Of a DNA stretch of 64,000 nucleotides, positions 47,039-58,799 are shown piece by piece. How positions within the stretch are numbered: the first letter of the stretch is position 1; the number at the start of each line of letters is the position of its first letter. The notes under the pieces were generated by a model that had not been told where the DNA came from, made no database searches, and saw only the letters and a program-made list of their open reading frames with translations. This DNA comes from Schistocerca nitens (taxonomy: Eukaryota; Arthropoda; Insecta; Orthoptera; Acrididae). The position numbers and the translations under genes are program-made. Location: assembly GCF_023898315.1 (NCBI RefSeq), contig NC_064621.1, positions 127,718,521 to 127,782,520 of the forward strand, given 5' to 3'.

Positions 47039-49059
47039 TGTGGGATTAAGAATTTACTTCCAACACAGTACGCCCTTAGTGGGTCATTGAAGCAATATAG
47101 TCTGGCAATTTCGAGAAAATCGTAAGCGAAGTCATACGCGTCTATTATGTAACTGATGTACCTGTGCATAGGTGGTCACTGCCAGAGCTCATGGTGATCA
47201 AGGGGTTTATAAAAAAAACTGAGTGAAAAGATTAACAACTAGCTTCAAGGGATATCGTGTGACGTCCACTACGACCAAGGAAAAAAATAATAAATAAATA
47301 AATAAAAGTGGTTAGAGTTCCGGCTCCGTCGTGAGCCAGAAGTGTAAGAGGCGACGGTTCGAATCCTACTCAAAATTGATTTTTAATCTACATTTTCTTA
47401 ATTACTGGCTATGTTATTTATTTTATATGACATTTGAGAGGTAATATAGTGAAAAAAACCACGTGCGTTTTCGTGAAGTTGTAGTAAATTCCACATGTTA
47501 TACGACTATTAACTGTTTGTAATTAAATTTTGAAAGAGAAACGACAAGCTTGGAAAGTCCAAGTCAAACTTCGGTAAATAATAATGCGAATGACGTTATT
47601 CATAATCAGTAATATAGTAATTGACAACGTTACAGACCACAGGAATAATGTACAATTACACGTCAGATATGCTCGCGACATCACACGTTGCAGAATGCTA
47701 TTTGTCATGCACACACGGCAAACATAAATTGGGACTTCAGTATATAAACTCGCAAATGCCATATAAATTAAATAACCTGACCCGGGATAAAAAAAATTGA
47801 TTAATTCCTAAATCTGAGAGGGAGTTTAAAAAGCTCTTCCTCTTTTTAGCAATATTACTTTTGTCGTGTTCTTCTTTTTATTTTTTATTACTGTAATGCC
47901 TTTTATACTTTATAAGCTTATTACAGACTTCAACTATTGTATCCCCCTTTATTCTCGCTGCTTCAATTAATTACTGAAAACTTGTGTATGCCGACATTAG
48001 TGACATCCGGTGAACTTACAACACAAACATATTGTGGCTACTGTACGGCAGCTTGTTTCAAACAGTAGTTTTACTGACAACATGACTCGTGCATATGATG
48101 TGATTTACATGTATTTGACGATGCTGGCGCTGATTCCGCATTTAACATTTGACGATGCCACTATGGCTGCAGTACCTTAGGACTTTGTCTTTATGAAACA
48201 GGTATGCCTTTTCATATTTTAAGCTCACAAATGTAAATTTTGTCAGTACTACTTTTCAGTATGTCTATGTATTGTTCTTGAGCTGCATACAGTTCGCGAG
48301 TGTATTTATATTTTTCCCATTTTTGCTGCATATGTGATGATGTTCATTAAAGACCGAAACCGGTAATCTGTTAAACAAAAAGATTGTGACCATAGACGTA
48401 AATTAAAGGAAACTTTTTACCTGTATGGGTCACTGTGTTTTCTCGCGACGATGTCGCAGCTTGTGAAAGTCAAACATTCTACAGTGACAGTATCAAGAAA
48501 CTAGTCTCTCGCTGGGGGAAATGTGTGCGGCGCCAAGGGGTGTGTGTTGAGCAATGTAAAATGTTGCTAATGTTTGTTTTATTTTAAAAGGTTTAAGGAG
48601 TATCACATAAAGAATTCGGAGGCGTTAGTATCTGGACGCTCTACTATTAGACTCTGCAGAATAACTCACTCCTGAAGTCACTATAAGATTCAATTCACTA
48701 GGCAATCTTAATGTCCGCTGAACATATACAGACTGGGTATGGAGACAATTCGAATATAAAATCGAGAGAACAAAGACATCATCATTTCCACCATGCTGTC
48801 GCGTTAAAACGTCTTTTTATAGTAATACTAGATCATTTCCAGGTGCACAAGCATACTAATACACAAGTTGTTCAAAAATTCAGTGCAAAGAACGTTTAAT
48901 ATGATGACTGAGGCTACGACAGATATATACAGTCCAGTCACATTACTGTGTTAACCGTCTATGTTCCACGTCAACGTGCAATAACCAATCGTAGACGGTA
49001 CGTGTTATCACTAGCAGTGGCAAGTATATTAAGCATGTGGGGTGAGGCGTGTAAAACAG
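47039..49059. other. Intron sequence, little recognised
   Basis: A tRNA-like motif GGCGACGGTTCGAATCCTAC at about 47352 may be the remnant of another SINE. GACCGAAACCGGTAATCTG at about 48353 resembles the ends of hairpin elements. Nothing else is supported. Confidence 0.35.
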
Positions 49060-49972
49060 TGGAATTCTTGTAGTAATGCGAAAACGAAATGATCTCTCTA
49101 ACGTCCTGAAAGTAATGATAACAGGATTTCTGCCCAAGGGTGGAAGCATTTCCAAAACGGCTAAGTTCGTAAACTGCTCGCCTGCCGCCGTAGTGTTTAA
49201 GATACAACGTGCATGACAAAACGGTACTATCAAAAACCGGTGCCGAGGCAACTGAAAAGCACCACGGGCCATAGATGACAATGGTGATAGACTGCTGAGA
49301 AGATGTGCATGGGTGAAGAGACGCACAACTGGTGAACAATTGATCACCCAAATGAATCAAGGAGTTAACAACAGAACATCTTCAACGAACTTTAACGAAC
49401 TTTGCTGTGTACGAACCTCCGCAGCAAGCACCTGGTTCGTGAACCCTACTGACTACCACTCATAGTCGACGAAGACTGGACTTTGCACGTCAATAATGCA
49501 ACTAGAAGTGCACCGTGTGGTGATAGATAGCCTTTTCAGAAGAATCACGTTGTATGCGCCATGGGACATGTAGCCGGTGGCGTATATGACGTGAAGCGTC
49601 TGAAAGGAAACACCATGTAACAATTGATGGAGGTTTCTCGGGTCTCCAGCCGGGTGGTAGCGTTGATATCTCGCGACGTTTCGGTAAGTGTCATACTACC
49701 CGTCTTCTGGCGAAGTGTCGAGATTCGCGGAGAGCGGGATATTTATATGCGCGGTCACCCCCCTCCACTAGACCTCGGGTGGCCAGAAGTCGTGCAATTT
49801 TGGCCGAGAGCGGACCCAGGTACGGAAGGAACGCGAGTCGTTTTTGTCTGATAAAATTGCACGACTTCTGGGCAAATACAAGATGAAAACCGTTCTCCGA
49901 CCACCACCGAAGACGAGGTGCTCCTAGGTTCTGCCAAAGACGCACTGAACCTTAACACACCAGGAGTATATA

Positions 49973-51392
49973 CACTCCTGGAAATTGAAATAAGAACACC
50001 GTGAATTCATTGTCCCAGGAAGGGGAAACTTTATTGACACATTCCTGGGGTCAGATACATCACATGATCACACTGACAGAACCACAGGCACATAGACACA
50101 GGCAACAGAGCATGCACAATGTCGGCACTAGTACAGTGTATATCCATCTTTCGCAGCAATGCAGGCTGCTATTCTCCCATGGAGACGATCGTAGAGATGC
50201 TGGATGTAGTCCTGTGGAACGACTTGCCATGCCATTTCCACCTGGCGCCTCAGTTGGACCAGCGTTCGTGCTGGACGTGCAGACCGCGTGAGACGACGCT
50301 TCATCCAGTCCCAAACATGCCCAATGGGGGACAGATCCGGAGATCTTGCTGGCCAGGGTAGTTGACTTACACCTTCTAGAGCACCTTGGGTGGCACGGGA
50401 TACATGCGGACGTGCATTGTCCTGTTGGAACAGCAAGTTCCCTTGCCGGTATACGAATGGTAGAACGATGGGTTCGATGACGGTTTGGATGTACCGTGCA
50501 CTATTCAGTGTCCCCTCGACGATCACCAGTGGTGTACGGCCAGTGTAGGAGATCGCTCCCCACACCATGATGCCGGGTGTTGGCCCTGTGTGCCTCGGTC
50601 GTATGCAGTCCTGATTGTGGCGCTCACCTGCACGGCGCCAAACACGCATACGACCATCATTGGCACCAAGGCAGAAGCGACTCTCATCGCTGAAGACGAC
50701 ACGTCTCCATTCGTCCCTCCATTCACGCCTGTCGCGACACCACTGGAGGCGGGCTGCGCGATGTTGGGGCGTGAGCGGAAGACGGCCTAACGGTGTGCGG
50801 GACCGTAGCCCAGCTTCATGGAGACGGTTGCGAATGGTCCTCGCCGATACCCCAGGAGCAACAGTGTCCCTAATTTGCTGGGAAGTGGCGGTGCGGTCCC
50901 CTACGGCACTGCGTAGGATCCTACGGTCTTGGCGTGCATCCGTGCGTCGCTGCGGTCCGGTCCCAGGTCGACGGGCACGTGCACCTTCCGCCGACCACTG
51001 GCGACAACATCGATGTACTGTGGAGACCTCACGCCCCACGTGTTGAGCAATTCTGCGGTACGTCCACCCGGCCTCCCGCATGCCCACTATACGCCCTCGC
51101 TCAAAGTCCGTCAACTGCACATACGGTTCACGTCCACGCTGTCGCGGCATGCTACCAGTGTTAAAGACTGCGATGGAGCTCCGTATGCCACGGCAAACTG
51201 GCTGACACTGACGGCGGCGGTGCACAAATGCTGCGCAGCTAGCGCCATTCGACGGCCAACACCGCGGGTCCTGGTGTGTCCGCTGTGCCGTGCGTGTGAT
51301 CATTGCTTGTACAGCCCTCTCGCAGTGTCCGGAGCAAGTATGGTTGGTCTGACACACCGGTGTCAATGTGTTCTTTTTTCCATTTCCAGTAG
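49973..51392 (-). mobile_element. Tc1-like transposon, copy D, inside a PLE
   Basis: Same family as A-C, bounded by TA at 49971-49972 and 51393-51394. The left end is intact; the right tip has lost a couple of bases (CCAGTAG instead of CCAGGAGTG). The insertion splits the PLE coding sequence between the linker and the GIY-YIG motif. Removing it together with one TA restores the flanking reading frame. Confidence 0.9.
50128..51150 (-). pseudogene. Tc1-like transposase, copy D, catalytic Glu lost
   Basis: A full 340-codon open frame, but the third catalytic residue is changed: SPIGHVWDW instead of SPIEHVWDW (Glu277 to Gly). FLDRQGNLL also reads FVYRQGNLL. Asp155 and Asp244 are kept. Because the DDE Glu is essential in this superfamily, the protein should be inactive despite its intact frame. 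The frame is open upstream to 51366. Confidence 0.9.
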
Positions 51393-52776
51393 TATTCTAC
51401 GCGAATGCGGAAAACAATACATTGGGCAAACACAGCGCTGCACATCTAAACGCTGTGAAGAATATATCAGATGTGTGCGACTAGGTCACGCAGAAAAATC
51501 AGCCATAGCAAAGCACAGCATAAATGAGGAACACATCAGCTTCGAAAACACGAAGGTACTGTGCCGAGCATCTGGCTTCTGGGAAACAGTTACCAAAGAA
51601 TCCATAGAAATAAGAATTCACAACAATCTGGTCAACAGGGATGAGGGATACCAACTCAGCGCACCATGGAACCCTGCGATAGCGGCAATCCGTCGGCAGC
51701 GCGCTCGTCAACGTCTCCGCCGCCGACGCAGACAGAAGGCTTACACCGAGAACCGAACGCGGCCGCCGGGGGCGACCACCATCCCCACCACCGCGCGCAC
51801 GCCGCTGGTCCACCGCAGCCACCCGACGTCTAGTGGAGGGGGGTGACCGCGCATATAAATAGCCCGCTCTCCGCGAATCTCGACATTTCGCCAGAAGATG
51901 CGTAGTATGACACTTCCCGGAACGTGGCGAGATATCAACGCTACCACCCGGCTGGAGACCCGAGAAACCTTCATCAATAGTTTACGCCGGGAAAGCCTAC
52001 ACTCACATGTACCATGTAACAACCTTCGAAAGGGACCAGGCTGGAGACCATTCCCTGGGTGATCTCGCCATTCTGGAAGGCAGACTGGATGAAGTATGCA
52101 TCTATCCTTGGGGGACCATATCCAACCCTACATGCAGCTTGTTTTTCCTCGGCATCAGCAGGACACTGCAACATGTCACACAGCTCACACTTTACGTGAG
52201 TTGTTCGAAGAGTACCAGTGTGGGTTAACTGTACTGCACTTGCCACCAAGCTCCTCCGATTAAAACCCAATCGAGAATCTGTTGGTCGACCTCTATCGGG
52301 CCCTGGATACTCAAACAAGAAACCTAGCCCAGCTGGTCACGGCACTGGAGTCTACATGGCTCCACAGACCTGTCGGTAACTTCCAGAACCTCATTGGCTC
52401 TCTTCCTGCACGTCTTGCAGCAGTATGCTTAGCAAAAAGAGGTTATTCAGCCTTTTGATAAGTTTTAACATTATCTGGACTGAACAGTGTACTTCATTAT
52501 GCCTCCAGGTGTTGGAAATGAATATCGAGTGAGTGCGGAGTATCCAGGAGATCAGCTGATGTGTCTGAGAACAGTACAATGTTAAACGTGTTTTACTCAA
52601 ATGTTATACGAATTATGTTTAAATTTAATATTCAAAATGAGAACAATCAATTTCAACGCAGAGCTGATATCGATCTAACAGGGCGAGCTGTGTTCGACGG
52701 AAAGTGTATGACGTGTTGCGTACGAGGACAGTTCAAAAGGTAATTTACATTCAACTATCGATCTTTTTTTCCGTTA

Positions 52777-52974
52777 AATGGTTCAAATGGCTCTGTGCAC
52801 TATGGGACTTAACTTCTGAGGTCATCAGTCCCCTAGAACTTAGAACCACTTAAGCCTAACCAACCTAAGGACATCACACATACCTATGCCAGAGGCAGGA
52901 TTCGAACCTGCGAACGTAGCGGTCGCGCGGTTCCAATCTGTAGCGCCTAGAACCGCTCCGCCACCAAGGTCGGC
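52777..52974 (-). mobile_element. SINE family 1 with imperfect TSD
   Basis: Reverse copy flanked by CTTTTTTTCCGTTA-like sequence on both sides; T-run length differs. Confidence 0.8.
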
Positions 52975-53149
52975 TTTTTTTTCGTTATGTTGGCACGCAT
53001 GTCCCGAACATGTGTTCTCAGTTTCAAGTATGTAAGTGTGACTGCTAAAAATTCTTGCAACTAATTCCTACCCTGAGAGCATATGGTAGAATACATTTCG
53101 GTTTTCATGTAGCCTCAGAGCAGAATGTTTAATTGGTTGAGGTTGCCAG

Positions 53150-53460
53150 GATCTTTCAGGCTAATGCACAGTTCTCCCAGACCGATTGCCTGAAGTATGG
53201 ATTAGTGATGCGCGTACTGGTTCTCCAAAGTGCCGCGGGGTCCCATCACCCTTGATGGACATCCTCCCTGTTGTGTGTAGGGGAATGTCCTCCAGTAGCG
53301 CCGGCAGGTGCTCTTGCAAGAGCGGTCTGTACATCGGTCGTATGAATAGGGGAGGCAGCACGTAAGGCCCATGCAAATAGTAGCCACGATACCGCCCCGC
53401 ATGTTTACTGCAACTGTGGCTCACTGCGAACTACAGCACGTGACAACACTACGTTCTTCA
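53150..53460 (-). pseudogene. Mariner/DDE_3 transposase fragment
   Basis: The minus frame 53161-53424 resembles the segment before and at the second catalytic Asp: YYLHGPYVLPPLF, LPALLEDIPLHTTGRMSIKGDGTPRHF, FGEPVRASL. In relatives the Asp block reads HDGAPAHF; here GDGTPRHF keeps the Asp. No intact ends. Related to the relic at 17220-17780. Confidence 0.6.
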
Positions 53461-53504
53461 GATCAACTGAATATGCGTTTCCGATACCTGGTTGCTTCAT
53501 GAAG

Positions 53505-54990
53505 TAAAGGATGTCCCAAAATAATGAATACACTGTTTGAAACTGAATACCTCTTTAATTAAAGCAGATAGGAAAGGAATGTTTTCGGAACAATATAGAC
53601 TGAAGGTCATCTTAAGGTGGGAATGCTCAAAATAACCTCCTCCCACACAACTGCTTATAACAGAGCGAAATTCCAACTGAGTTGTTTCGAATTGAATAGC
53701 ATCGTACGCTAGATCAGTTTTCTCTCTTAAATCATCCAGAATTTGTGGTTTTGTGTCATGCAATGTGCGCTTCACTTGCTCCACATATATAGAAGTCTAA
53801 ATGGTCCAAATCCCTCGATCAAGCTTGGTCATCAACAGCACTTCCTCTTCAACATATATATCTCGAAGGAAATGTGGAACTGAGAAATTTGCTGACGTTA
53901 ACTACAAAATGAGGTAGCAAATGAGAAAGCAATACCATTCACTGTCAAAAATGTCGTTAAGATATGGAGTTATCACATGGAACATTTCTACAACAATATC
54001 AAAATGGTTCAAATGGCTCTGAGCACTATGGGACTTAACATCTCAGGTCATCAGTTCCCTAGAACGTAGAACTACTTAAACCTAACTGACCTAAGGACAT
54101 CACACACATCCATGCCCGAGGAAGGATTCGAACCTGCGATCGTAGTGGTCGCGCGGTTCCAGACTGAAGCGCCTAGAACCGCTCGGCCATACAACAATAT
54201 CCTCAAAGTACTACGGTTCAGTTAGTCTTCTAGACAACAGATCACACCAGAATGATATTCCTGTTGGGTTTACACTTCTTTCTTCAGTTACGTATGGATT
54301 TCCATTAGTCCAGTACATGACATGATTGCAGTTTATTGTTCCGCTAAGTTTAAAGGGCGCTACGTCCGACCAAATAATGAGATCTTGATAGCATTCATTC
54401 ATCTTCTTCACATGTGTAGATGGTCCACCCTCAAAATTCAGTTCGCCTGTGGGGATCATCGTAGTTCACAGCATGAAGCAGTGTTTGAATGTAAGGCTTC
54501 TATCTCAGAGTCCTAAAATTTCTCTGAACACTGATTTCGCTGATCCCAGTCCCAAGAGAGCACTGTTACACAGAATTTTTTGGGAATTGCGTGTACGCAT
54601 GAATCACAGTGGCAATACTTCCGCTGCCTTTTGAACGTCTCTTTCCTCCGCTTCCTTCCTTGTTCACATCTCGCATCTTCCGTCGACTTCAAACTTACAT
54701 CGAATTCTTCTAACCGTTACTTTAAAAGGTGGTGGTGTTCCTAATTAAAATCCCCAATGTCGTCGAATGTCACTCATATTCACTGTTTTACGGTAACATT
54801 TTAGCACACTCTCCCGTTCTTCAAACGATAACGCCCTATTTATTTCCAATCCTGCAACAAATTGAAGCCTTATTAAGCTTTTCACTACCTTCTGAATTAT
54901 TATTCACCAAACAATTATTTCCGTCTCCTTTATTTAAAGAAACATTCAGTTTCAAAGTGTTTACACACAATTTTTCTACACCCAATGTAT
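53505..54990 (-). pseudogene. Mariner-like transposon relic
   Basis: The minus strand carries a first-Asp region, FSDVAPFKLSG-like WSDVAPFKLSGTINCNHVMYW (about 54350, Asp kept, Glu changed), ENPY-like NGNPYVTEE, and a C-terminal region DDLREKTDLAYDAI (about 53720). Similar blocks containing AAACTGAATG/AC near 53545 and 54950 in opposite orientation suggest weak inverted ends. Interrupted by the SINE at 54001-54190. Inactive. Confidence 0.6.
54001..54190 (-). mobile_element. SINE family 1 with 11-bp TSD
   Basis: Reverse copy between ACAACAATATC at 53990-54000 and 54191-54201, inside the mariner-like relic. Confidence 0.9.
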
Positions 54991-56479
54991 TTGTTGTTAT
55001 CTCCGTCTCTATATCGAATTTTTGAACATCCTACGTACTAAACGCCATACGTCATACACATCTGCATATGACATGTGAAATTAAATACAAATACTTACTA
55101 AGACAATGCGTCCACTTACATTTTGTCACGTTAAAATAAGTAAACACCTCGGCATTGGCTAGTAGTGCTAAATAATGTACTTATTTTTACTAAAAAATCT
55201 GGTAGAGGTAATTACGTCCCTCTTTGAAGTTCTCAAGGCTGTTGAACCCGCTGAGAAGAAATCAGTTCGATGTGAAACATTGAAGTTGCGGCTAAAACGT
55301 AAAGAGAATAATGAAACACGTAAGAAAAAACATGTGTTTAAGTTCTAGCATACGTTTTGTAATTACTAAATGTCATCTGATGCTTGTAACTGTGTATCGA
55401 CTGAAAGGATGGTGCCAATGTGATGTAAAATGAAAGAAACTTCTTCGTTCAAAGTTTATGTTTACACAACTTGATTTGCTATGTTATTATACTCTACACA
55501 CGTTTTACAGAACTTACGTCATAAGTGTAGAAGTGTCTATGTTTAGGGATTCAAATAAACCTTAATGGTTCCCAGAAAGCGAAAAATCGGGAGCGACACT
55601 GAAATTTCTTTTGTGTGACGTTTAATTACACGGTCACGCGACGGCTGAGATCTCTATTAAAAGATATTTGCGTGGCCGATGGTAATCTATGGCTTTTGCG
55701 TTGGACATGCAGGTCACGCAGTCGTTTTGAGTTAGCAAACAGCTTCTACAGCTCGAGCGACCAGCAACAGCCCAACTCCTTCATTGCCCAATCCATATTT
55801 TCAGATTTAACCAAGCCATGTCTTGATCTGCTATGAGTAACATGACTTTAAAAAGGATCGCATCACGTTTTCTTTCATATTTAAATGAAAGAAGGACATT
55901 CTTCTAATGTACCTCTGGAAAATTATGAGTGCCACATTTTAAAGTCATTCTTGTATGACCTATCGCTACTCATGTAACAGTTGATAGTTTGGTTTGGTTA
56001 TGTCATGTTCCATAGATCATTTTCACGATTGTTTCATCGATATGATGTGGAACAAGTCAGATTACAAGATATATATACAGCTAATATTAATATTACGGAA
56101 ATTTTTAGTTCTAAGCGTGCAACTACATTTAGAGGTATATTTTTTTTTACCCGTGCTGAAACAGAAACTTCTCCACGGAATATAAGTTGTCCAAAAGAAA
56201 TGATTTTAAGCTCGATTAAAACTTGATCTGCTACCTGCCAGACACTTTATGTTGTTGGGCAAATGATTAAAGAGTAATGTACTCCTTTTTGAGCAACTGA
56301 CAGCATACTGATGCGTTATCTTGAATACCTGTCGTATAAATTATGAATGAAGACACGCACATCACATTGTGTACGTCACTTGTATTGCAATACCATTGAA
56401 GCCCGTCGCCTTTAGCAACTTGAAACATTTGTTTACAGAATTGGATCACTGTGTATTATCATGCACGGAAGGTTATAGA
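54991..56479. other. Intron sequence with a LINE 3'-end fragment
   Basis: Mostly unassigned. At 55990-56060 the block GTTCCATAGATCATTTTCAC and ATGATGTGGAACAAGTCAGA resembles the 3' untranslated region of the LINE at 29803-31342, in the same relative orientation. No coding sequence recognised. Confidence 0.45.
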
Positions 56480-57210
56480 GTAAAACAGAAGTAATATTTG
56501 GCGTTCGCCAACGGTTATAGGTCCTCTGTGGTTTCTGATATACATAAACGATTTCCCAGACATCTGAGTAACACACTTAGAATGTTTACAGATGCTGGTG
56601 TCATTTACCTTTTAATAAAGTCATCAGATAATCAAAACAAATTGCAAAACGATTTAGACAATGTATCTTTGTGGCGGAAAAAGTGGCAATTGACAACAAA
56701 AAAGTTGAAATTATGAAGTCATCAAAATGAGGCCAAATGGAATCCACTAAATTTCTGTTACACGATAAACTGCACGGATCTAATGGCTGTAAATTCAGCT
56801 AAATATATAGGGGTTACAAGTACGAATAACTTAAGTTGGAACGATGACTTGGATATCGTTGTGCATAAAACAAACCTAAGACTACGATTTATTTGGAGAA
56901 TACTAAAAAAATTCAGCAGGTCTACTAAAGAAATTTGCTACATTACACATATACGTCCTCTTCTGGAATATAGCTGTGTGGCTTGGGATCCGTATCAGAT
57001 ATGGTCCACAGAGGACACCGAAAAATTTCAAAAAGGGCAGCTCGGTTTGTACTGTCGCGAAACAGAGGAGAGAGCGCGCCGAGTGTGATACCTGGTTTGG
57101 GGTGGCAATCATTAAAACAAATGTGTTTTTCGGTGCGATAACATCTTCTCATGAAATTTCAATCACCAAGTGTCTCCTCAGAGTGTGAAAATATTTTGTT
57201 GGCGTCCATA
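56480..57210 (+). pseudogene. LINE reverse transcriptase relic (jockey-like)
   Basis: Plus strand: DIHKRFPRHLSNTLRMFTDAGVIYLL (FTDA replacing YADD), SSDNQNKLQNDLDNVSLW, then in another frame NSAKYIGVTSTNNLSWNDDL and a block ending SCVAWDPYQ. Same family as the relic at 37260-39045; the block SARYLGITITNN there corresponds to SAKYIGVTSTNN here. Stops and frame changes show it is dead. Confidence 0.75.
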
Positions 57211-57223
57211 CACATAATAAAAT

Positions 57224-57331
57224 GAATGCAGAAAAACGCACGACATGGGTTTAATATTCTACAATATGGTAGAATTCGAATGCAGAAAAACGCACGACAT
57301 GGGTTTAATATTCTACAATATGGTAGAATTC
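57224..57331 (+). repeat. Perfect 54-bp tandem duplication
   Basis: Units 57224-57277 and 57278-57331 appear identical, each starting GAATGCAGAAAAACGCACG and ending TATGGTAGAATTC. It lies at the end of the LINE relic. Perfect identity suggests a recent slippage or duplication event. Confidence 0.95.
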
Positions 57332-57339
57332 TCATGTTC

Positions 57340-57960
57340 GTACAGACAGTCACCGTTTTCGAACTGTTCCTCTACTGCACGCAATACACAAACGCTATAT
57401 CCTGTGGTAACCCAAACCGTTCCATCGGACTGCTACACGGTGTAGCGTGATTCATCCCTCCAAATGAGTTGTTTCTCGTCATCCAGTATTCACTGTCTGC
57501 GATTTACAAACCACCTCAAGCATCGATAGAGAGTGACTACGGAAATGAGTGGCTTATGATGAGGTCCTCGACCACTGAACCTTATTCTTTGTAACACAGT
57601 AATCATGCAGGCTGGACTACTGGTGCCACTTTGGAACACAAGGCTGATTGAATGCCCGGCGGTTCCCGTCCGCCACTACATGAGGGTCCGAATGGTCTTG
57701 CTTCAGCCGTGGTTGTTTCTTCGCGTTTCCAGTTCATAATCACGTCACCAAGAATTGACATGGGCAGCTTTAGAAGGGTTAAAAGGCGTCTCAGGTGACA
57801 TCCACCGACCAGTCCACATTCGAAGTTACTGAGCTCTCTCGATTGACTGATTATACTGTTATTGTTGCTCTATGCAAAACACGATGCACCTGGCCTCATT
57901 ACATACTGGGGGTTCCGCGCGACATCCAGTGGTCAGTTCTGATTTACATAGGGGTGGCCA
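57340..57960 (-). pseudogene. Tc1-like transposase relic, N-terminal and first-Asp part
   Basis: Minus strand: TSNVDWSVDVT (about 57810), HRFRSHSLSMLEVV-type middle, then EKQLIWRDESRYTV (about 57460), the first catalytic Asp block. Stops are frequent and the second-Asp and Glu blocks are not visible. Confidence 0.55.
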
Positions 57961-58799
57961 TATAACTTCGATCACATAGAATATACTGTTTTATTGAGAA
58001 AATGAAACTCATATATGAAGGTGCTATTTTTTTCGCAGAATATGACAGTCGAGAACACGTTTGATGTTTAGCGTTGACATCTGCTTTGTCCCGCATTAAG
58101 CCACTTTCTCGTCTAGGTCACTGGAGGACGGCTGCTACAACTGACGCCAGCTGGTGCTAGTTGTTATCGGTATGTAATTCTTCCAAAAATTATAATAATA
58201 AAAAGTAAAGACGTACGGCATGGCTGACTGGGGCCACAAATGAAAAACGTAACGTGAATGGTTTTTCTTAGAGAAAACTCACATACGTTTCTATGAGGCA
58301 CTAAAATAAGGAAATTTCATTTGGAATCGTGCATGACGAAAACCTTGCGCTATAACGTCACTAGTTTTATGAAGCAACGTTTTGCTGTTGCTTTTTCTTT
58401 TTACTTTTTCACATACCTTTTAAGGTCCTAAGTTTCATTTTTTAATCTTCCTTTCGCTCTCTACCGCCACGTTTATAGACGTATCCTCTTTGTGAAGTAC
58501 AGTGCCCATAAATATGTGAATCATGGAGAAGACCCGTACACGCCATTGGCTGGTACGCAAATCATTGGAGTTGCAGTTCTATGTGACAGGTAGAATGCCC
58601 ATCAGGATTCATTGGTCGTGCTGTTACTGGGCATAGTACGATATGCAAGAGGTGTGAATACCGTCAGACGTTGAATAATCATTGTGAATGACACAGTGTA
58701 GTCATATCCTCGTGTGACACAGCAGCTCACAGAGTTTGTAAAGGGCTTCACTGGTGGTTGATCTCCGTTTGGCCGACTATTCTGATATACCAGTGTCCA

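Larger units (their letters stand above)
49624..52010 (+). mobile_element. Penelope-like element remnant with inverted ends, 12-bp TSD
   Basis: ACCATGTAACAA at 49612-49623 and 52011-52022 flanks the insert. About 155-base inverted repeats (49624-49783 and 51819-51977) are followed on the right by a 33-base tail ending at 52010. Coding remains on the plus strand: KIARLLGKYKMKTVLRPPPK (linker, about 49850) and, after the Tc1 insertion, LRECGKQYIGQTQRC (GIY-YIG start, 51399), AEKSAIAKHSINEEH and ESIEIRIHNNLVNRDEGYQL. The reverse transcriptase core is missing by 5' truncation. Structure parallels the PLE at 17821-18993. Confidence 0.85.
49060..52460 (+). mobile_element. Old Tc1-like transposon relic, host of a PLE
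   Basis: Plus-strand pieces on the left: MRKRNDLSNVLKVMI, ISKTAKFVNCSPAAVFKIQR (helix-turn-helix), LLRRCAWVKRRTTGEQLIT. On the right of the insertion (from 52023): QQDTATCHTAHTLREL (second-Asp block), FEEYQ, a DxNPIENL-type catalytic-Glu block (about 52265), and the C-terminus GSLPARLAAVCLAKRGYSAF (52400-52459). The host is interrupted by the PLE at 49624-52010, with a 12-bp duplication at the junction. Many stops; inactive. Confidence 0.75.

Noticed and set aside
48943..49360. Two overlapping minus-strand frames of about 130 codons
   Set aside because: Antisense of the N-terminal part of the old Tc1 relic at 49060-52460.
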